NCBI RefSeq assembly: GCF_027921745.1
Contig: NC_079239.1
Span: 3,189,501 to 3,253,500 of the forward strand
Direction: 5' to 3'
DNA: 64,000 nt
Source: Schizosaccharomyces osmophilus
Taxonomy: Eukaryota; Ascomycota; Schizosaccharomycetes; Schizosaccharomycetales; Schizosaccharomycetaceae
The position numbers were made by a program, and so were the translations under genes. The notes beneath the pieces were generated by a model. The model worked only from the letters and a program-made list of their open reading frames with translations. It did not search any database and was not told the origin of the DNA. Shown piece after piece: positions 23,685-32,591 of the stretch; positions within the stretch are counted from its first letter, which is position 1, and every line of letters begins with the position of its first letter.

Positions 23685-23755
23685 CTTTAGCTGAAGTCTG
23701 CTCTTCATACTTCAGCTAAAGATTGCATCAATAAAGTATGCTCTTCATTCTTTAT
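23685..23755. other. Tandem hairpins sharing one loop sequence
   Basis: The first hairpin has 13-base perfect arms, 23685-23697 and 23709-23721, with an 11-base loop. The second has arms ATAAAG (23731-23736) and CTTTAT (23750-23755), with three more pairs inside after one mismatch. Both loops contain TGCTCTTCAT. Arms and loop are seen directly; any RNA product is inference. Confidence 0.6.
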
Positions 23756-24531
23756 GGACTTATCCATAATTACATAAAAGACCGACTAATCTCATGAAAC
23801 TAACATTGAATTTGGACAAGAACAAGAAAAAACAAAAAAGGGCCTTAGAAAGTAATCAATTTTCCAATTTTGCATATGTCTCTCGTTATGATTACAATAC
23901 AATATGCATCATTCGATTCGTCTATTAAACCAACCTTTCTATACATTTACATTTACAAATGCAAAATTCTTATCATCAAAGAGGCCTTGAAATTGATCGC
24001 AACGACCAGCGTTCATTTATAGATACGTAGTCTCCATCCGGTATATAAAATCTCTCTATACTTAAAAATATTAACAAAATCCATTTGAAGCAACCAAGTT
24101 TTATAGATCTTCATGAAAAAAAGTAGAGGATTACACCTCATTAGACCATTTGAGTCTTCAATTGTTTCTTCTCTAAGAATTGATACTCATGATCTTAGTT
24201 TCGAGGGCGCATTCCAACGTAATCGGTCAATATGATTCTATATCTGTTATAACTTGTAAGTTGACGAAATATTAATTAAAATAAGATGAAAGCCAATCGA
24301 AAAGTTATCCCGTGATGGTAATGCATAGATAGATGTAGCACATACATCCTATTATAGACTGCAGCGATAGAAAATGAAAAATCCCGAGGTTCAAAATCCA
24401 AAACCATCAAGCTTGACAGAGATCATCAAATGAAAGGCGGATTATTCTCTTAATAATTCGCTACCTAATGAGAAAGATAAACATCGTAAAAAAAAATGCA
24501 CCCGGCTGTGAATTATTAGACGAACAAAACA

Positions 24532-24550
24532 CGGCAAGCTCAACTTGCCG
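24532..24550. other. Short GC-rich hairpin
   Basis: CGGCAAG and CTTGCCG form a perfect 7-base stem with loop CTCAA, in otherwise AT-rich sequence. Downstream is ACAAAATAAACA. It could be a terminator-like element or part of a non-coding RNA. Confidence 0.5.
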
Positions 24551-25187
24551 AGACAAAATAAACACTATACATCAATCATTTCATTCTCTTTAATAGAATC
24601 ATACCAATGCATTCATAGGCATCCTTTTTAACTATTTCCTATTGGAAAGGATCCTCTAACTTAGTCAACAGCGTAGCTAAATTGTAGCTTCAAGCAAGTA
24701 GCAATCGAACTGTATTGAGAAATTAAAGTTAATTACAAGAGAGTTGAAGGCGCTTATTTTAATGATTGGACTGACATCATGCTGAGCATATTCGTAAAGT
24801 GGAATCTTCTCCACAAGAGGCTAGTAAATTTGTAGCCAACATAAATAAAATTGTTGAATTTTAGAATAGAAAATGATTAACATTTTCTATGAACAATTTT
24901 CGGTGAATGCTTTGCCATACGTAGTTTCCTCCAACAAATGATGATTCGCTTTAGTATATACAAGTGTACTAGTAATCCTAGAGTGCCACAAAAATGCAAC
25001 AGATGACGATTGAGGTGATTTCGAAAAAATCATTCTTTCAAGAAATTCCTCATCTTTAAAGAGATTCCGAGAACTTATGTAGGCATGATGTTGGCCACAT
25101 CAGACATAAATACAGGTGTATGCCAAAACGAAATGGCATCTCAAGAATTTATACCTCCATTGATACGTGATATATATATAACAAGTA

Positions 25188-25595
25188 ATGGATCGATTCA
25201 CTTCTAACGAAGAATCTCGTATTGGAAAACGAGGGTCCTTATATAGCAGCCGGTCTGGATCAAGACTTAACGATTTCAATGAGTATCTCAACGAATTCCC
25301 AGAAGCTGGACCTCTAACTGAAGACGAAGAATACCAAACACTTAGTAAAAAAGAATCCTTGACCGATGAAGTCGGCGACGACTCTTCCCTTTCATCAAAG
25401 AAAAACTCTGGTGACCGCGGACGAGTACGTCTTATGTCATTCGACGCATTGGGAAGCATCTTTTCATCGAATCCTAAAAGAAAACAGACCCTATCAGGTG
25501 GGTCTACAGAAAACGCAGAGAAAAAAGATAGAGAGGAGGCTTCCAGAGATCGAAGCAACGATCGTGACATAAGTTTGCTAGGTAGTATATTCTAA
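25188..25595 (+). CDS. Small hydrophilic protein of unknown function at the mug108 position
   Basis: An intronless 135-residue frame begins with ATG 25188 (MDRFTSNEESRIGKRGSLY). It is rich in Ser, Glu, Asp, Lys and Arg, without membrane segments, and is probably disordered. The pentapeptide LGSIF occurs twice, in DALGSIFSSNPKRKQ near residue 90 and as the very C-terminus SLLGSIF. This hints at a short linear binding motif. In S. pombe the gene in this place is mug108, as I remember it, raised in meiosis. I cannot confirm sequence identity. It is preceded by the 2.3-kb gene-free region and converges on rga3. Confidence 0.6.
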   Translation: MDRFTSNEESRIGKRGSLYSSRSGSRLNDFNEYLNEFPEAGPLTEDEEYQTLSKKESLTDEVGDDSSLSSKKNSGDRGRVRLMSFDALGSIFSSNPKRKQTLSGGSTENAEKKDREEASRDRSNDRDISLLGSIF

Positions 25596-25857
25596 AATGA
25601 AAACATAATTGTTATGTGACGAAAAAAACTGACCAATGCAGATTATCTTTAATATCAATATCATCAAGAAACACCATGCAAAAAGTTGGTACCTAAAGGA
25701 ATTCATACGTTATTTTGCCAATTATGAACTCATTATCTTATAAATTAAAATCATATATCCTTTTTCCTTAAAATCTTTTCTTTTTTTTAACTGCAAAACA
25801 AACTTTAGTAAACCCTTCGTTCTACCGCAGTCATAGTTATGCATGACGCTCATTAGA

Positions 25858-28674
25858 TTAAGGGTCAGTAAAAAACTTTTCATAATTCTCCAATACGTAT
25901 TGCAGAATTCCGGTTCGCTTATTCACGTTTTTCAAATTAAGATGCATATCTGTTTCTCTCATGAGAGTTGGAGCGAAAACGGTAGCAAGATTTTTCCTAG
26001 TCATTAAATTCTTGTCTGCATTGTCAGCGACTCGCAAAAGGTGCTGAAGCAAATATCGAAAGATGCTAATGTGTTCAGCGGGAAGCTCTTGCAAAACCTG
26101 TTGAACCATTTCTGCCTTCGCAAAGTCATCATCAAGCTCCTCAGCGTTCAGTAGCTTCCTATAATGTTCATCTGGAATTGTTGGTGTTGGGAGCTTATGT
26201 AGATAAGTTTTTAGAACAGAGGTACAAGCAGTAATGTCAGAAGCTAAGCTTTCCACTTGTATGCTGTTTTGTTCAAACATATCAATGAACGCACGAATTT
26301 GGGAGGCGCTTCCGGATATGCGATATATACCCTCAATATGTAACCCGTGAGCATCGACACATTCTGCACATATCTGGACAACTTTAGGAACAAACTGCTT
26401 ATCAATCTTTGCTTGAACCTCTAAAGATCTACCGAACATTGAAGGAGAAGGCTCGGGAGGTGGTAGTCTGCTTGGCATTTCTGGAACGTTAGCATTATTA
26501 TTCTCTGTCTCGTCATCCGAAAAAAACTTTAGCTCCTCATTCCCCGAGTACAATTTTTTTAAACAACGTGAATGGCAAGCTACAGAACATTTCGTACAGC
26601 GCACTTCCGAGCCCCATATCGTCTCCGAACATATAAAGCAGCGAGATGGTTTGAAGATTGCATTAACCTGAAAGACATGTTGGCATACTGGCTTTTCGTC
26701 TACCATAACCGGATCAGCAGATTTAGATTTTGCATGAAATGATTTGAAATGACTTTTTCGATTGCTAGCTTTTCCAGAATTCAGCAGTTTTAATCCACGT
26801 AGTTCAAGTTTATTATTATAATTCGCTTGTAAAGGAGAAGTTGAGGGCTGGTAAGAATCCTGATTATCAATTCCGGAATCAGAAGAAAGAGGCTTTAAGG
26901 ATTTTGTGTCTAAGAATAATTTATTTGGCTCAGACTGGTTTTGGGGTGCGTCCCGTTTTTGGTGTATTTGTTTAGCCAGGTTATTATTCAAGTCAGCCAG
27001 TTCAAGGTTTTTGAAATTTAAGTGAACTGAGGCCTCTAATGATTCGTTAAGCAATTTTTGGGCATTAGAATAGTCCTGAAGGAGCTCACTTCGTCGCTCT
27101 AACAAATTCGAAAGTTCTTGTGAGAAATTATCACGTAACATGTTCATATAAGCATTCGCTGCGGCTACTAAGCTCTGATGGAGAGGGTCCTTTAATATAG
27201 GGTCATCGGCAACATCAGCAAAGGAAAAAAACTTTTCACATACGTCCAATTTTTGCATACGCAATGCATCCTTATTTTCAGTCAAATACAATGAACTTTC
27301 AGATCCAGAAGCATTAGACCTTGACGAGATGGATTCCGTTAAGTGAGTGAGTTTGTTAATTTGTAATTTTAAAGCTTCCATATCGATCTTGTAACTTTCA
27401 AAAAGACTGGAAGAATCGGAAGAAGGAGTATTACTATTACTTGTAGACGCTTTCGTCTCTGATGGAAGATTAAAAGGGGAAACGAGAGTGGGTAGCGATG
27501 AGCCAGAGCGAACATGAAGGGGCCCATTAGAATTTTTTCGTTCATCATTATCTGTAGGGATTGTCTCAGGGGAGGAGGCAAAATGGGGGAGTCCGTAAAC
27601 GTTTGAAGGTTGGGAAGATGACTTGCGGTGAACTTGCGACTTTGGGCTCAAAGTCCGATAAACATTAGGATAATCGTGAGGAGATAAAAATGACTGATGA
27701 CGAGAATCGCTCTTTGATTCATGAAAAGAATGTATGTTATGATTAGAATGAGATTTGTTAAGACGCGCAGTAAAGAAAGGTTGTTTTTGATGTGGGGCAA
27801 AGCCAAAGTCATTCATATAATCGTCAGTAAAAGGCTTTCTGCTAGATGAGGAAATGGTTTTGAAAGGAGAGGAGGCTTTCCTTTCCAAAGGATTATGGGG
27901 AGTAAGAGTTCGGTCGTTCGTGCTTACGGAGGGTCTGTGGAAAGGAGAAATGAATGGAGAAGGAGTCTCTAGATGAATGTCATCTTTTTTAGGCGGACTA
28001 AAGCTATTAAAAGAGGTTAGACTTCGATTTTTCTTGGTAAAAAAAGAGTCAACAGACTGAAAGGCTGGTTCGGTAGGAATGGTTTGGTGAATATGAAATG
28101 AAGGCTCACTATTGCCAGTAGATGCATGCTCGCTGGATCCATTTTCGGACACAAAGGACCCTGCCCTAAAAGGAGATGCCCTTTCGGGGATTGAGGAGTG
28201 ATTCGACTCGTGCGAAGACGTTTTTTCGAGACTTTGTGTTTTTATAGTACGTGAAGCCGAATTTTCCATTGTAGAAGACATAAACGAACGGTTTTGACTG
28301 CAGTCACCGCAATATACAGTTCGACCGTCTTTCACAAACTCTGAGTTATTAAAAACTTTCTTGCAATTCGAGCACCGAAAACAGTCGCGATGATACGAGT
28401 CGAACCCATTCATAAGAGCATAATCCTGAATCGTTTTTTGACAAACTGTGCAGGTGTGTGAGCAATCACTACAAACAGGTTTTCCATCGGATGTTTGTAT
28501 CAGCAATTGATTACTTTGCTCCAAATTATTCAAGCATTTTGCACATGTAAAACAACTACTGTGCCAAAGTCTCCCTCCGAACGAAATCGGTGTTTCTTTT
28601 CGCTGGAAATCACGTTCACAACGAGTACAGTAATTACCATTTTTTCCTAACGATGGAAATTTCCTAAACCCCAT
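25858..28674 (-). CDS. rga3: Rho GTPase-activating protein Rga3 (LIM-LIM-C1-RhoGAP)
   Basis: Rga3 stimulates GTP hydrolysis on a Rho-type GTPase and acts at growth sites. The 938 residues contain two LIM zinc domains: CTRCERDF with WHSSCFTCAKC near 17-70, and CTVCQKTI with YHRDCFRCSNC near 75-125. A long Ser/Pro-rich region follows, then a coiled-coil stretch near 500-590. A C1-type zinc finger (CQHVFQVNAIFKPSRCFIC, then CTKCSVACHSRC) sits near 665-710. The C-terminal RhoGAP domain has the arginine finger in GIYRISGSASQIRAF and the helix NLATVFAPTLMR. The start is ATG 28674, with no intron. The S. pombe protein is about 969 residues. Confidence 0.92.
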   Translation of the reverse strand: MGFRKFPSLGKNGNYCTRCERDFQRKETPISFGGRLWHSSCFTCAKCLNNLEQSNQLLIQTSDGKPVCSDCSHTCTVCQKTIQDYALMNGFDSYHRDCFRCSNCKKVFNNSEFVKDGRTVYCGDCSQNRSFMSSTMENSASRTIKTQSLEKTSSHESNHSSIPERASPFRAGSFVSENGSSEHASTGNSEPSFHIHQTIPTEPAFQSVDSFFTKKNRSLTSFNSFSPPKKDDIHLETPSPFISPFHRPSVSTNDRTLTPHNPLERKASSPFKTISSSSRKPFTDDYMNDFGFAPHQKQPFFTARLNKSHSNHNIHSFHESKSDSRHQSFLSPHDYPNVYRTLSPKSQVHRKSSSQPSNVYGLPHFASSPETIPTDNDERKNSNGPLHVRSGSSLPTLVSPFNLPSETKASTSNSNTPSSDSSSLFESYKIDMEALKLQINKLTHLTESISSRSNASGSESSLYLTENKDALRMQKLDVCEKFFSFADVADDPILKDPLHQSLVAAANAYMNMLRDNFSQELSNLLERRSELLQDYSNAQKLLNESLEASVHLNFKNLELADLNNNLAKQIHQKRDAPQNQSEPNKLFLDTKSLKPLSSDSGIDNQDSYQPSTSPLQANYNNKLELRGLKLLNSGKASNRKSHFKSFHAKSKSADPVMVDEKPVCQHVFQVNAIFKPSRCFICSETIWGSEVRCTKCSVACHSRCLKKLYSGNEELKFFSDDETENNNANVPEMPSRLPPPEPSPSMFGRSLEVQAKIDKQFVPKVVQICAECVDAHGLHIEGIYRISGSASQIRAFIDMFEQNSIQVESLASDITACTSVLKTYLHKLPTPTIPDEHYRKLLNAEELDDDFAKAEMVQQVLQELPAEHISIFRYLLQHLLRVADNADKNLMTRKNLATVFAPTLMRETDMHLNLKNVNKRTGILQYVLENYEKFFTDP

Positions 28675-29320
28675 CTTCCTATTCTTTTTTCAAGACTTAT
28701 TAAGGAACAACAAACTTCATGAAACGATAGAAAATTAGAAAACTACTATAAGCAACTAGAAGACGCGGATAAAACTATTCGTGTTTCAGGTTTCCATTGA
28801 TATTGCAAGAATTACAATATCTACCGAGGTATACTCGCAAACAATCAATTAATGATGGTGGGTGTAGTTAGTAAATTCACTCATATCATGAATCCTGCTT
28901 AAACACATGCTGGTCTTATGACATTATGCTCTATCATAGCATACCTTACAGTGTCGTATAGCTCGCTATTTTAAGCTTATTACTTTACGAAAATGGCAGG
29001 CTAAATATAGTAGTGAACAAAACTAAATAATATAGCTAAAAAGACTTTGAACAATAAGAACATTTGATTTTAAAGGGAGAACAAGGAATGTTGCTGCGTC
29101 TGAGCAGAAAGAGCGACGTTGTTTGATGTAAGCGGAAACCAAAAAACACACAAAAGAAAATAAACGAAATCCAGAATGTATTTAAAAAGGGACCAAAAAA
29201 AGTGCATGGAGGGATTCCAATATATGTATATTAACAGGTAGGAAAAATAAGTGATTCAAGAAAAAGATATGTTTTAAAAAAATGGATGTAAAGTAGAGAG
29301 CATTTGCCAAAAAGGTTTCT
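28675..29320. other. Intergenic upstream of rga3
   Basis: 646 bases between rga3 and rrn5, both on the minus strand. AT-rich, with no supported gene or repeat. Confidence 0.5.
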
Positions 29321-31036
29321 TTATAACTCAGGCCCCTCTTCGTTAGCTTCATCAGACTCAATTGAATTGGGGAAAGAATATTCCCAAGAAGACACCGGCT
29401 GAGCTAACAATTCGTGAGGATCCATCCGTTCCTGAAGGGCATCCAAGTCATAAGATATTAAACCAACATACTGCTTTTGCAAACGTTCAGAAGGATGATC
29501 CTCAGGGTTGGAGTCGATCAGCATAGGATCTTTATAGTAGTAGCAAATTGGCTGAATATCATCGTCAGAACCAGATTCCTCATCTACAGTATGTGAGCTG
29601 CGCGGATAGTCAACCGATGTATCATGATGGGTATAATCGCTTAAACTCAACTTGCTCACAAGTTCTTTTTGAGCAACTAATTCAAGCAAAGCGACCTGTT
29701 CACATTCTTCACTTAATGATTCGGTTTCTTTACACACCACACGGTCAATCAATAACTTTTCGTATGCCCTTGACTGCACCATATCATACGAATTGATATC
29801 GTCTTCTTCTTCGTCTTCCTCAACTGGACTGTCATCGCTCTCAGGCATAGTTGTGTGGCTCTCCACATTTACAGAGGTATCATCCACAGAGTCAGAACTT
29901 GCTTCAGGAGGAGTGGGAGGCACCACTGACTCCAAGTCAAGCAAGGGAGAGTCTTTGCTATTGGAAGACAACACTTCTTCCGAATCTATGTCATTTTTTT
30001 TCCTTAACCGTGCTCTTCCTTGTCGATGGCGAAGGAAGTCTTCATCTTTGCTCAGAATTTCAATGAATGTTTGTGGCTTCAGCCTTTTGTTCTGTTTTAA
30101 AACCCTCAGCTTTTGACGAAAAGGAAGATACTTCCAAAATCCAGGAATGTTGAAACGATCAAAACGAGATAATCTTGTTGACAGCTCTACATCTCGGTAA
30201 CGTATAGATGCCTGTCGGTGAAACACAGCGCTTGACTCCAGTTTTCCGAATCGCAGCTCAGCCAGAAAAGCTGAATTTAAAACCAATTCTTTTGTCTTTT
30301 GCTTCACTATTTTTAAAAGATCATCTAAAAGCGAGGAAGTTAAGAAACTTTCTGTTTTCTCTTCATTGTCCAGCCCAGACGTTTCATTATAGTACAATTG
30401 AGAGCATAGTTTTTCCATCAAAGGAACGTTAAACAAGTCTTGTGGCTTCAGCGGCTCATTATCAGAGTTTTCACCACTTGCTTCCACATTCACAGAGGAT
30501 TCCTTTTCCCCGTCCTCAGAGGCTATTTTATTCGAAGCGTCGATAAGTCGTTGAGAGCAAGCTTCCTCCCAGTCAATCCATTCAAAACTCATTTCCCAAG
30601 CAGCAGGAATGTCCTCGTACTTGATCAAACATTGACTCCGAACAGAAGAATCAACATGGTTTCTCAGCCAGCGTAATTCGGTGTCCAACGCGTCAATGTA
30701 ATGCTGAACATGCGAAGGGCTTTTGCTACCAATCATCGAAGATACTCTATCTATATTTTTCTTTCCACATCTCGCAAGTCCATGAAAAAAACCCTGTTTT
30801 TCATCCGAAGTCCAAAAAGTATTACCTACAAAAGATCCTTCTAAATTCCCCCATTCGGCTTCCTCCGAATTTGTTACGTCTTTTTTATTTACTTCATTGA
30901 AATATTTTTGTAAAACGTCCAGGTACCGCTCATATTGTTTCACGTAAAGGGACCTGCCTCTATCTCGCCCGCGAGTTTTTCTAGAATCACGACGATGCGA
31001 TACTGCGTGGCTCAGTTTTTTCAATGGTGAAGACAT
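29321..31036 (-). CDS. rrn5: RNA polymerase I upstream activation factor subunit Rrn5-like
   Basis: Rrn5 is part of the upstream activation factor that binds the rDNA promoter and recruits RNA polymerase I in the nucleolus. The protein has 571 residues. A SANT/Myb-type domain lies near residues 72-115 (FWTSDEKQGFFHGLARCGKK then VSSMIGSKSPSHVQHYI). A conserved basic stretch (FWKYLPFRQKLRVLKQNKRL) follows in the middle. The C-terminal 200 residues are acidic, with Glu/Asp runs near 400-420, as expected of an activation factor. The start is ATG 31036, with no intron. The assignment rests on the SANT domain with this architecture and on remembered position in S. pombe. Confidence 0.75.
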   Translation of the reverse strand: MSSPLKKLSHAVSHRRDSRKTRGRDRGRSLYVKQYERYLDVLQKYFNEVNKKDVTNSEEAEWGNLEGSFVGNTFWTSDEKQGFFHGLARCGKKNIDRVSSMIGSKSPSHVQHYIDALDTELRWLRNHVDSSVRSQCLIKYEDIPAAWEMSFEWIDWEEACSQRLIDASNKIASEDGEKESSVNVEASGENSDNEPLKPQDLFNVPLMEKLCSQLYYNETSGLDNEEKTESFLTSSLLDDLLKIVKQKTKELVLNSAFLAELRFGKLESSAVFHRQASIRYRDVELSTRLSRFDRFNIPGFWKYLPFRQKLRVLKQNKRLKPQTFIEILSKDEDFLRHRQGRARLRKKNDIDSEEVLSSNSKDSPLLDLESVVPPTPPEASSDSVDDTSVNVESHTTMPESDDSPVEEDEEEDDINSYDMVQSRAYEKLLIDRVVCKETESLSEECEQVALLELVAQKELVSKLSLSDYTHHDTSVDYPRSSHTVDEESGSDDDIQPICYYYKDPMLIDSNPEDHPSERLQKQYVGLISYDLDALQERMDPHELLAQPVSSWEYSFPNSIESDEANEEGPEL

Positions 31037-31509
31037 GCTCTATTGCAGAGTCATGATCGAAGAACTTGGATGCTTATTGATCCAGCAAAGCTAAATCCTC
31101 AAGTTAAGAAGGTTATGTGGTTGCCAAGTTGTTATACCAACAGGGAAGGGTGAGACTTTTTAGAGAGGGTAAATGTAAATGCCAAGAAAGGTTGCAGGGA
31201 TTGTATAAGAAAACAGAAGAAAAAAAAAAAAAAAAAAAAAAAAAATTCAGGTGAAGATTTGGAGGGTTGACAGAGATGAATTTTTGAAAGCTGCTCAATG
31301 AATTGATCCTGTTATGCTTCATTTATAAATAAAAATAACAATATTATATAAAAGATAACTACGAAATTTGCTTTTGGTTTACTAAGATGCATGAGAATGT
31401 TTCCATGTTCCATCCACACAAGTATTGCTTCTTCTATATTAACATAAGTACCCAACTAAAAAGAATGCTTAAATACCAGAATGATTTGTTCCCTAGAATA
31501 CCAAGTACA
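31037..31509. other. Intergenic with 26-base poly(A) tract
   Basis: 473 bases between rrn5 and rrp17. An uninterrupted run of 26 A residues lies at 31220-31245. A 69-codon frame across it is an artefact of low complexity. No gene is supported. Confidence 0.55.
31220..31245. repeat. Poly(A) tract, 26 bases
   Basis: A pure A run is seen directly. Such tracts are unstable in length and occur at promoters and origins in fission yeasts. Confidence 0.9.
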
Positions 31510-32258
31510 TTAATGACGATGACGGACGGCATGTTTTAGCTTTTGGATTTTGGATTTTCGCTGATTCAACTTCCTTTCTTCTTTGGACTCATAACGAAAC
31601 CTATTTTGCTTTTGCTTTTGCTTTTGTTTGTGAGGACGAATTGGCACACTTGGCGGAGGATCAGTTTGTGGAGTATGAAGTCCATCCGCCAGCTCCTCTT
31701 CATTTGGACTCTGATCCCCGTCATCTTCTAGAATAGTAACTGAAACGTGCTTGTCTTCATCTTCATATTCACGAGTTTGTGGTTCATCGTCGTCTTCTAT
31801 TACCACTTTATCTTCAGCTTCATCACCATCTGAACTTTCGTCCTCGGAGCTAGATTTATCTGCTGCTCCTAGTAATTCTCTGGAAGCTTGAATTCTCTCT
31901 TGAAGTTGCTGTTTTCTCTGTTGTCGGACCTAAAAGAAAACCACAGGTTAATAAATATTCGCATGAAATTGAGTCAGAAGCAAGTTCTTCGTCTTACCAA
32001 TTTTCGCATTTCACGCTTGTCTTCTTGTTGTTGCTTTTCAGCGACAGCTTGAGCATGTTTTTGACGCTCTACTTTTCGCTTGTGAAACCCAGTTAAATAT
32101 TCCCTAGTGCGCATTAGTTGACACTCAATGCTTAAATAATGTCTAATAACTTACTGTCTTTGTTCCTTGTCGAAAACAATTTCTTCCTGGCGTTGCTTAC
32201 GTCCGCGTTTTTTATTGTAGACATTATCACCACGCGTCAACAAAGCCGTATTATCCAT
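31510..32258 (-). CDS. rrp17: rRNA-processing protein Rrp17 (Nop25 family)
   Basis: Rrp17/Nop25 is a nucleolar protein with 5'-3' exonuclease activity in pre-60S rRNA processing. Three exons give 209 residues: 32258-32155, 32103-31998 and 31929-31510. The family core is in exons 1-2: [20 protein letters not shown], then [11 protein letters not shown] and EDKREMRKL. The C-terminal half is acidic and ends in a basic tail with a Lys-Gln repeat ([14 protein letters not shown]). Donors are GTAAGT and GTAAGA, with branch CTAAT in the first intron. The gene is divergent from prp19 across 333 bases. Confidence 0.87.
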
Positions 32259-32591
32259 TCTCAGCTTTTAATTATTAAACCTCGTGCCTTGAATCACTCC
32301 TGTTTTCACGTAGTTTATGAATTCTTCTTCCAGTGATATGCTAATGGGAAATATGTGAATAGATCAAAAATCTACCAGCTGGCATGACTCCTAAAGCCTC
32401 TTTGCTCTTCGCTATCTGACTTACCGCATTCTACATCTTCAGTATAAACAGTAGTTTCACCACTTCTAAAAACTTTTAGCATACTCTAACAATGCGAAAT
32501 ATACTCTTTATCGATATCGTTCAAACTCGTTGATTACAATCCTCAACGCTAGAAAGGTACTTTGCACAGAACGAAACTGTTTTTGAGCCGG
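32259..32591. other. Divergent promoter rrp17 / prp19
   Basis: 333 bases serve both genes. I see no clear TATA box and no other gene. Confidence 0.45.

Larger units (their letters stand above)
22867..25187. other. 2.3-kb gene-free region with hairpins
   Basis: The longest stretch without a supported gene in this window. It contains a short (CTTATA)n run near 23132-23155, a pair of hairpins at 23685-23755 and a 7-base-stem hairpin at 24532-24550. AT-rich runs are frequent throughout. It may hold long non-coding RNA, a replication origin or a long leader for the small gene at 25188. I found no convincing tRNA, C/D or H/ACA gene. Confidence 0.5.

Noticed and set aside
24390-24402. GGTTCAAAATCC resembling a tRNA B box
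   Set aside because: It has one base too many for the consensus, and no A box or cloverleaf is present.
24936-24942. ATGATGA as a possible intergenic C/D snoRNA
   Set aside because: No CTGA box at a suitable distance and no terminal stem.
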